Shown: positions 57,220 through 64,000 of the stretch, one piece after another
Layout of the letters: each line of letters begins with the position of its first letter
Position numbering within the stretch: position 1 is the stretch's first letter
DNA from: Anaeramoeba flamelloides
Taxonomy: Eukaryota; Metamonada; Anaeramoebidae
Length of the DNA: 64,000 bases
Assembly: GCA_027625915.1 (NCBI GenBank)
Contig: JANTQA010000047.1
Location: 13,020,001-13,084,000 of the forward strand
Direction: 5' to 3'
Program-made: the position numbers and the translations under genes
Notes under the pieces: model-generated
Databases searched by the model: none
What the model saw: the letters and a program-made list of their open reading frames with translations, nothing else
What the model was told of the DNA's origin: nothing

Positions 57220-57252
<33 letters not shown>

Positions 57253-57562
57253 GGATGGTGATGGTGGTAATGATGATGAAAAAAATAATGTTAATGTCGG
57301 GGGAGAAAAAAATAAAGTTGGGGAATTGATCAAAGTCGATGTAATTCATTTTTCGGATTTATATCAAAAAATTAGATATTTATTAAAAATTGTAGAATGT
57401 TATTTTGATTTTAATACTGAAAAATGGAAACCAAAAGAAATTTTTTTAAAAAAAAAATGTCCTGATACTTTAGAAAAATATGAAAAATTAATAAAAATAA
57501 TGGATAAGAATTTTAATAAAAAACAATTGCTTGAATATATTCAGAAAATAATCATAAAATAA
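50027..57562 (+). CDS. mRNA-capping-enzyme homologue with degenerate triphosphatase and guanylyltransferase active sites
   Basis: Two exons, 50027-50502 and 55675-57562 (donor AA|GTAAAA, acceptor GAGCAG|G), 787 aa. The splice joins LPTKTPIDRK to FSQLLSQDVQFTPNML, exactly as in animal capping enzymes. Domains: an N-terminal extension with a hydrophobic stretch (about residues 29-49), a Cys-phosphatase-like RNA triphosphatase domain (about 140-310), an acidic linker, then a guanylyltransferase-like domain with OB fold. Normal enzymes remove the gamma-phosphate from nascent RNA and add GMP through a lysine adduct. Here the phosphatase loop reads HCLYGYNITG, with Ile256 where the catalytic Arg belongs. 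The KxDG motif reads NALG (Asn461, Leu463), DGLIF is NGLIF and LKWKP is LKWIP. DGE (501-503) is kept. Both activities are therefore probably lost. The frame is intact over 787 codons, against a recent pseudogene. Asp-rich inserts interrupt the C-terminal part. A second start, ATG 50174, would omit the hydrophobic stretch. Confidence 0.85.
51040..51100 (+). mobile_element. LINE reverse-transcriptase scrap
   Basis: The plus frame reads FGFRPDHSRTFVV and then a stop. This matches the GFRPxxS(T)xxxxV signature found in LINE reverse transcriptases upstream of motif A. Too short to classify. Confidence 0.45.
51475..52370. repeat. Palindromic cassette array 6 (largest)
   Basis: About 900 bases. Several ccagaatccaaaagaatag palindromes lie at 51493-51555, 51570-51655 and 51715-51790. 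The last two are also reverse complements of each other around 51690, so palindromes sit inside a larger palindrome. Then tgtgaagtgttctaggtttt units, the aaaccgaaaatt palindrome (51890-51975 and 52290-52350) and gaaaatctattgattttc. Linkers gtgtccgtagagtgcc and ctaacggaaagtgtcc are GC-richer than the surroundings. Confidence 0.75.
53169..53474 (-). pseudogene. Unassigned fragment, faintly BTB-like
   Basis: Minus-strand frame of 101 codons from an ATG at about 53474 inside the capping-homologue intron. HKMHIYALISICEFFEIKQV resembles the helical end of BTB domains (a cell-shape pattern of L-x-x-A/I-C-x-F-F-x-I). The core of the BTB fold is missing. It could be a gene fragment or chance. Confidence 0.25.
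54640..54865. repeat. Inverted repeat with a GC-richer loop
   Basis: gaaagttttctattttacta on the left is mirrored by taaaatagaaaacttcc on the right, and gtactttcc by gagtactc. The loop contains cttcgtgccccaacctctgc, unusual for this region. No RNA family is recognised. Confidence 0.4.
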
Positions 57563-59429
57563 ATAATAGTTATCCTTTATTTTGATTTTTTAATTTTTTT
57601 TTTTGTTTTTTATTTTTTATGTTTTATTTTTGATTTTAAAAGTAATTTGCAGATTGGGAGTGGTTAATTCTTCATTTCAAAAATGTTTAGTAGTTACTAA
57701 ATCTTGCTATTGTTTCAATGGGTTGTTCACTTGAAAACTTTAATTTTTAATCCAATGAAATGTTTATATGTTTATCCCCTCTTTTTTGTTTAAAAATACT
57801 TTTTAGTTATTTTTTTTTCTACAAGAAAAAAATAGGAAGTTTACTTCTCTTTAAAAAGAATATAGAAAATTACTTTTTATTTAGAGAAATATAATTTCAT
57901 TTTCAAAATTCATTGAAATGAAAAATAATTTTTAAAAAGTAAAAAATGTATGGTCTTTTGATTGCCCTGGTATTAAGTATTTCCAAAAAAAAGGGTGTGT
58001 TTTTTTTTATGATTTGAAATAAAGCCAGTTCTGTTGTTAAGACATAAACTTTCAATAAAATTTAAGTAATAAAAAAGATTTCAAATTAAAATCTAAAATT
58101 CAAATTCTAGAAAGATGATTTGTATAAAAAAAAATTCTAAAAAATATACTTTAATTTTTGAGGTTTTTTTTGTGCATAAAATTTCGTTGAAAGTTTGCTT
58201 CTTAAAAGTGGTACTGGATGTGATATTTTTTTTGTCAATGGTTCTATTAGTAAACTCGCAGCATATAATTAAGAATAATATTAATGATGGTTAAATGTTA
58301 TCCATCGTATTTATTATAAATAATGTTTCTTGAAATACTTCAAAAAATCGAAAAAAATAATTTAGATTTTTTTTGAAATATAAAGTAAGTTAAATTTTTA
58401 ATAAACGGTGTACCTGGTAATGTAGGTATAAATTGCTAATAAATATTTAAATTGGTTATTATTTTTTTCATTCTATACAGGATTTTTTTCAGAATTAAAT
58501 CTAGTTGTAAAACTTCAGTTCTTATATCTATAAAATAATTTTAATCGCTTTTTTTATAATTGTAATTGTCATATAAAATTGAATACAGAATTTTCGAAAT
58601 CGTTCATCGGTGTGGTCTTATATAAGCTGACAAAACTGGTTATTATTAAAGATTCAATAAATGGTGGATGGTGGGTTTGGATATTTAATTTGTTGTATTG
58701 GAGTCGATTTTAAAGGAACATTTTCAAAATAAATTTATCTCTATTTTTCAAAAATGGTCTTATACTTTAAAAAACAACCATTTGTTTATTTTACTATTTT
58801 AATTATAAACGTGTTAAGTGTGGTGAATTTGTAAGATATTTTAATTGGTGGGTAGTTGGGATATTCCAAATCTTTCAATTTGGTCCCTTTAGTGAAAGTA
58901 CCAATTAAAAAAATCTTGAAATCAGAAAAATTGATCCAAAAAACAAAAAAAAATCTAAGATTTGGTATGAAATTTACAAAATATTTTTTATATATTTAAA
59001 GGAAATTTGTGAATTTTAATTTTAGAGATGTGTTTGAACATTCTGGATTTAGATCAAATATGGAAAAGTTATTTGGTAAAAAAATTTTTCAGGGGGGTTG
59101 ACTGATATGGTAAAATTTGGAAAAAAATGCAACAAATTAAGATCTAACGAAAAGAAAAGTCTTTGTTAATAAATTAAAAAATAAAACAATTTCCAGAATA
59201 AATGTTTTCTAATTAATTTGTCATTTAACCAAAGGTCAAATTTGACATTACCATAAATTGTATTTTCGTTTTCGGTATGTTTCTTAATTATTTTTTCAGA
59301 TTTCGGGATTTTTTCGTTCCTATACTTTTACCATAGGGTTCTAATTGACAAATTTAGAATTAAAAAATAATATAATAATCAGAATGATTGAAACAGTTAA
59401 TGGTTGTCTGAGAGTATATATATATATAT
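57563..59429. other. Intergenic with one hairpin MITE
   Basis: Sequence 3' of the capping homologue. Apart from the MITE at 58020-58221 I see no feature. Confidence 0.45.
58020..58221. mobile_element. Hairpin MITE family 1, copy 7 (diverged)
   Basis: Left ccagttctgttgttaagaca, right mirror ttcttaaaagtggtactgg. The most diverged of the seven copies, about 450 bases after the capping-homologue stop codon. Confidence 0.65.
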
Positions 59430-60951
59430 CCCTTAGCACCCCGAATTTGCCCAAATTTCATCAATTTTTTTAAATTGGATTTAAAATGGTATTGATCTAC
59501 TAATATATTAATTTTCTTATTTGTCTTTAATCCAGATTTGAATTATAATAAAAAGTCAAAATAGTTCAAAGATAAAGTAGTTAAGTTATTGATTTTTTTT
59601 TGAAATTGAAAAAAAAAATAATAATTATTCATTTTTACATTTTTTTTAAATATTTTTATTTTTATTTTATTTTTTTTAAATCAGAAATTTTATTACACTA
59701 ATAGTAATTCAAAACTCAACACATTGATTTATTAATAATAACCACAAAAAAATTTTGCTAATTTTATGATAAAAAAAATAAATAAAAAAATAAATTACTT
59801 TGAAATTTAATTTTTTTTTTTTAGAAAAAATTTCAACAAATATCTAATTAAGAGAAAAATGAAATTTATTTCTTTAGGCCAAAATTAAATTTTTAATATG
59901 ATTAATTTTCTAAAACTTTTATTTAAGCAATAGATAATAATTTAAAATCAAAAAAAAAAAACAAAAATTGTAAAATAATTTCAATTTATTAAATTGGAAT
60001 AAAACAAATATAAATTACTTTTTAATCGATAAAATATTTATACCTAAATTTAAAATAAAATAAAAAATAACTCTTAAATATTATTCCAATATAATAAAAT
60101 AATCTCTGAAACCAAAATTTTTTTATTGTATTTTGTTATTGATAAAATTTTGAATAATATATTTGCGATATTTGGATTTTTCCTTCATAAATTAATCAAG
60201 ATCTTGTTAAATAAGTTCTGATATATGGTCTCTAATTCAACAATATTGTTTATTTTATGTCTAGATTTTAAAAAGTCAAAAATTAAAAAATTGTAAAAAA
60301 ATAAAAAAAAAAAACCAATATTAATCTGACTCGAACTATTGGCCAAATCATTTACAATTGAAAAAAAGTCTTGTTGGAAAAATTGTAAAATTTTGCAATG
60401 AAAAAAAATTGTAAAATTTTGCAATGAAAAAAAATTTGATTTTTTTTTCATAATTTAATTTATATTTTTTTTTATTTTTAAATTATTTAGAATCTAATAT
60501 AGATATTGATATTGAATCGTAATCAATAGATAAAACAATTTTTCTATGTGGTGTTATAATAACTTTTATAATGAATAAATTATTTAATCAAGCATTTTAG
60601 GCAATTTTGGGGTGCAAAGGGCCCCAGATCAATTTCCAGTAAAGTATGATGTGTTTTAAATGTTAAAAATAAGAGGTTTTTGATGTCTATACAAACTTTT
60701 CAAAAAAAAAAAAAAATTTATTTTGACAAAATTTGGAAAAATAATAAAATCACAATAACCAAAAAAAATTTTCAATGTTGAAAATTTTTTTTCAAGTTAT
60801 TTTTTTATTTTAACTAACTATACAATTTTTAATTATAAAATTTTCTTTCTAAGATACTTTTTTATTAATTATATACTTTATTATCCTTTGATAACATTTC
60901 AAATTAAAATTTTTGTTTGAAATGTTTTTAGGTTATTTGGGGTACTAAGGG
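59430..60951. mobile_element. Inverted-repeat element(s) inside TA microsatellites, three termini
   Basis: The left end cccttagcaccccgaatttg is mirrored at 60925-60951 (ggttatttggggtactaagg then g) and again at 60595-60621 (ggcaattttggggtgcaaag). Both outer ends sit in TATATA runs. No transposase frame remains. Either a 1.2 kb element next to a partial copy, or one inside another; superfamily not evident. Confidence 0.6.
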
Positions 60952-60993
<42 letters not shown>

Positions 60994-60994
60994 C
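60952..60994. repeat. (TA)n(TG)n microsatellite
   Basis: A run of ta repeats followed by tg repeats, next to the inverted-repeat end at 60951. Confidence 0.9.
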
Positions 60995-61159
60995 TCTTTA
61001 AAATGTGGTGATATTTTTGACTTTTGACTAATATTTTCAAAGACTTGATAAAAGTGATCATCCTGTGTTTTACAAATCCCATGGCAATAGTTTTATATCA
61101 ACTGTAACACTTCAACAAGAAAGAAATCTCGAAAAATTCAAACACAAAAAATTAAAATG

Positions 61160-61415
61160 AAAATTTCTAGTAATTTATTTATTTATTTATTTATTTAGAG
61201 AAAGGAGTAATCAAAGAAAATTTACTAAATAAAAAAAAAAAAGAGATTAAGAAAATTAATTAAAACATATATATATATAAAAATATTATCATTTTTATGA
61301 CCAAATAGAAACTATCCGCACCCTGGATACACAGGGGGGACAAAAACCCGATAGAAAGGTTATCGATTACAGATAAAAATACCACATTCCTGGATTACTA
61401 ATTGGTATTCCACGA
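61160..61415. repeat. Dispersed repeat, uninterrupted copy
   Basis: Matches the two outer parts of 46356-47190: ccaaatagaaactatccgca, then gatacacagg, acaaaaacccgatagaaagg, ttatcgatta and attggtattccacg. GC-richer than its surroundings. Confidence 0.65.
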
Positions 61416-62413
61416 CTTTTAGGGTGGGGTAAAATTTCAACTAATATGATTTTCCAATTTAAAAACGAAAATTTTTAGTTCACCTTCCATAATATTTTTC
61501 TCATTTACAAGTTGATTAAAATCCGAGGATCTTTACAACATCTTTGAGAAATGTCATTTTTAGACATTAAGTGAAACTTTCTTCGTGAACTCTAAGACAT
61601 AATTTTTATACCAACAGTTTGGTTGTAGCAGTAATAATTAATATACATTTTGGGAATTGAAATAAAAATTTTCAATTACTGTTATTTTCCAATTAAAAAA
61701 AGAAAATTTTTGCTTTAGGATCCAAATAATATGAATAAATTATTAGCTGAAAAAATCCAAATAAACAGAGTAAAAACACAATTATAAATGATATTTTGAG
61801 AGATTTTATTTAATCTTTCTTATTGGACTTTGAGAAAAAATTTTAAGTTTGAGAATGGGATTTTTACCATCTTAATTAAAAAATAATAGTAATTTAAAAA
61901 ACTCGAAACTACTGATAAATTCATATTAATATCTGAAAATTTTCACTTCATTTTCCATTTTACAAATATTTTTACACAAGCTTTGATTAAAGCACTCTAT
62001 ACTTTTAAATGTTAAAAAAACTTTGTAAAATTGGTTTTAATTTCAAAAGGTTCGTTCTCTTTAGTTGTTTTATTGGCTGAGTTAATTGATTATAAAAATG
62101 GTAATTGAACTAAAAATTTTATTCAATTTATTTGAATTTATCAGTAAGTATTAAAATCTTTTCATAAGAAAAGATTGTGTTGAAAATTAAAACAAAAACT
62201 CAAAAATATTCAAATTAAATCTTTATGTTTTTATTGATTAAGTTAATTTTTTGTGAATTCTATAATTCAAAAAAAGAAATCGTTTTCGAAAAGAAAAAAT
62301 CTTTACAAAAAGAAATTAAAGAATAGGCTGTTTCTTTAATAATCTCAATGGTTGTTTTATTTTTAAAAAAGAGGTTTCTTATAGGTGTTGTAAACCAAAA
62401 TGAAATAAATTGT
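61416..62413. other. Intergenic, no gene seen
   Basis: Downstream of H4. Contains gaaaattttcacttcatttt near 61940, a short dispersed motif also seen near 18765, 21525 and 33425. Confidence 0.4.
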
Positions 62414-62719
62414 TTAAACACCATAACCATAAACAGTTCTTCTTTGTCTTTTCAGTGCATATACAACGTCCAAAACAGTTACAGTTTTTCTTCTTGCGTG
62501 TTCTGTGTAGGTGACAGCGTCACGAACGACGTTTTCCAAGAAAGCTCGTAGAACGTTTCTTACTTCGTCATAGATTGTTGCTGAGATTCTTTTAACACCT
62601 CCTCTTCTGGCCAATCTTCGGATAGCTGGTCGACTGATCCCTTTGACAGATTCGAGAATTGCTTTTCTTCTTTTGGCTCCGCCTTTTCCCATTCCTTTTC
62701 CTTTTCCTTTTCCTGACAT
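62414..62719 (-). CDS. H4: Histone H4, divergent
   Basis: Intronless, 101 aa. It packages DNA as part of the nucleosome core. The C-terminal half is clearly H4: [36 protein letters not shown] and [16 protein letters not shown]. The tail is [17 protein letters not shown], with the lysine spacing typical of acetylatable H4 but one residue shorter before the leucine-equivalent (Met). A second one-residue gap lies at the RHRK region: [14 protein letters not shown], against AKRHRKVLRDNIQGI in most eukaryotes. The last residue is Val and many core positions differ (ATIYDEV, NVLRAF, TVLDVV). H4 is normally almost invariant, so this is either a fast-evolving lineage's ordinary H4 or a variant. Confidence in the family is very high. 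Confidence 0.97.
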   Translation of the reverse strand: MSGKGKGKGMGKGGAKRRKAILESVKGISRPAIRRLARRGGVKRISATIYDEVRNVLRAFLENVVRDAVTYTEHARRKTVTVLDVVYALKRQRRTVYGYGV

Positions 62720-64000
62720 ATTATTTGTAATTTATTGTTTAAAATTTTTAAAAAAAGTTAATTAATAAAAAATGATTGTCTTTCTTTTCAAGTTTGTTTT
62801 AATTCCAAAACAATTATTCAGAATATACTTCAGTTTTTGTTAGATTTTGTTCCACTTTCGTAACTCTTCTCTTAGATTTGAAATCATTCATTTGGTATGT
62901 AAATTTTTACCATAGTTTGTTTCAGAAATTGGTACATAAAGTAAATATTCAAATTTCCAATCAAGGTAACTTCGTTGGGTGTTGGATCTTGGTGTGTAAA
63001 TCTTTAACTCATTTTGTTAAAGTTAAAAGAGTTTTTATATTGTGAATTTATTCAACTGCAAAATGCAAATAATAAAAATTAAAAAAATAATCCAATAATT
63101 TTACGATTTACTTTTTAAAAAATAAACCCATTACCTAAAAGAACAAATCAAAATCTTCAATCAAAATCACAGTAACAACAACAATAAAAGTAGATACTTT
63201 AATCTAAAATTAAATTTGAAGATTGAGAATGATAATAAATTCAAATCTTTTTGAAATCTGAAAAAATAACCAAACTTTTACAGATCAATAATAATTTTAT
63301 GGTACTTTCTTTAAAATTGAATTTCTTTTTAAATTCAAATTATATGAATACAAATATATTAGAATGAGTTTAGTAACATTCTCAAAATATTAGTCCAAAA
63401 ATAAATCTGATAAAATATTCCTTCAACTAATTTCAAAATGATTTTTGTTCAACACCACACTTTTCAAATTACTTTTAAGAACTGATTTGTTAATAAAATT
63501 CCTTGTCCTTTTTCATGTTTAGTTACTTTAATGATTTCCCATGAGTGTTTAAGGAATATCTTAAAAAAATACATACTTGGAATCTTTAACAAAACTTTAT
63601 CAAATTATACACTTTATCTCTTGGGATCCTGAATATCTATTAGATTTTTAAATTTTATTCAATTAGTTTTACAATTAGTACTCAAGTTCTCATCGCTAAA
63701 CAAATAGGGTTCATTATTCATTGATTTTTTTCATAAAATATTATTTGAAAGTAAATCGTAAAATTATTGGATTATTTTTTCATTTTTTATTATTTGCATT
63801 TTGCAGTTGAAGAAATTCATAATATAAAACTCAATGAAATATTACAAATGAATTTTGTTGGAATAATTTCGACTGGTTTAAGAATTAAATCATTGATAAA
63901 ACACAAAACTAGTGGAACAACTAAAGAACTGTTTCACAAATTTGTTTCCTTATTTAAACTTTTGATAACAAAAAAAAATCATTTTTTTATTTTTAACTTT
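62720..64000. other. Region upstream of H4 with a long inverted repeat
   Basis: Should hold the H4 promoter; no motif stands out. Bases 63030-63115 and 63740-63832 are near-perfect reverse complements. No partner histone gene is seen within the window. Confidence 0.5.
63030..63832. repeat. Inverted repeat pair (about 85-base arms, 800 bp span)
   Basis: Left ttcaactgcaaaatgcaaat and on through aataatccaataattttacg; right cgtaaaattattggattatt and on through atttgcattttgcagttgaa. The space between is non-coding. Could be a MITE or a local inverted duplication. Confidence 0.7.

Noticed and set aside
56959-57333. Minus-strand Ser-rich frame opposite the capping homologue
   Set aside because: Shadow of the poly-Asp insert; the plus frame has family motifs throughout.
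61315-61370. GC-rich stretch as a possible tRNA or structured RNA
   Set aside because: No cloverleaf or tRNA box consensus, and the same text recurs at 47 kb as part of a dispersed repeat.
62095-62152. Short ATG-led frame followed by a consensus donor
   Set aside because: No acceptor with a continuing frame before the H4 gene; likely chance.

Overview
The window is nuclear DNA of a very AT-rich unicellular eukaryote. Genes carry GT-AG introns, all three standard stop codons are used, and there are long low-complexity tracts (Glu-Gln, Glu-Ser, Asn, Asp). It also holds many small inverted-repeat transposons. One gene joins a bacterial-type beta-propeller ectodomain, ephrin-receptor-like Cys-rich repeats and a multi-pass membrane tail. 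That combination, with the base composition, makes me think of a free-living amoeboid protist such as Anaeramoeba. The assignment is from memory of gene style, not a search.

Layout. 1-8385 (minus): one uninterrupted reading frame that leaves the window at its left edge. It encodes a giant protein (at least 2,795 residues) with a small N-terminal domain, about 1,900 residues of charged repeats, a U-box and several PH-like domains. 11414-20772 (minus): an eight-exon surface receptor-like protein (about 1,664 aa). 27922-35433 (minus): a four-exon HRD1/synoviolin ubiquitin ligase (379 aa) with a 6.1 kb intron and a poly-Asn tail. 41981-43578 (minus): a two-exon Wee1/Myt1-family kinase (489 aa). 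45387-45677 (plus): a doubtful small histone-fold-like gene. 50027-57562 (plus): a two-exon mRNA-capping-enzyme homologue (787 aa) in which both active sites are altered. 62414-62719 (minus): an unusually divergent histone H4.

The rest is intergenic or intronic DNA full of transposon debris: LINE reverse-transcriptase fragments; a Tc1/mariner relic; a 201-bp hairpin MITE family with TA ends (seven copies); a second MITE family with TTAA target duplications (three copies, one nested in the first family); other terminal-inverted-repeat elements; and six arrays built from a shared set of palindromic cassettes. Every very long intron (3.5, 6.1 and 5.2 kb) contains one of these arrays, while the other introns are about 85-190 bp.

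The genes do not form an operon or an obvious pathway. Two are ubiquitin ligases (U-box and HRD1 RING), one a cell-cycle kinase, one related to RNA capping and one a core histone. The points most worth following up are the capping-enzyme homologue with degenerate catalytic motifs, the palindromic cassette arrays, the divergent H4 and the giant U-box protein. Exon boundaries were set by reading frame, splice motifs and family alignment, without transcript data.
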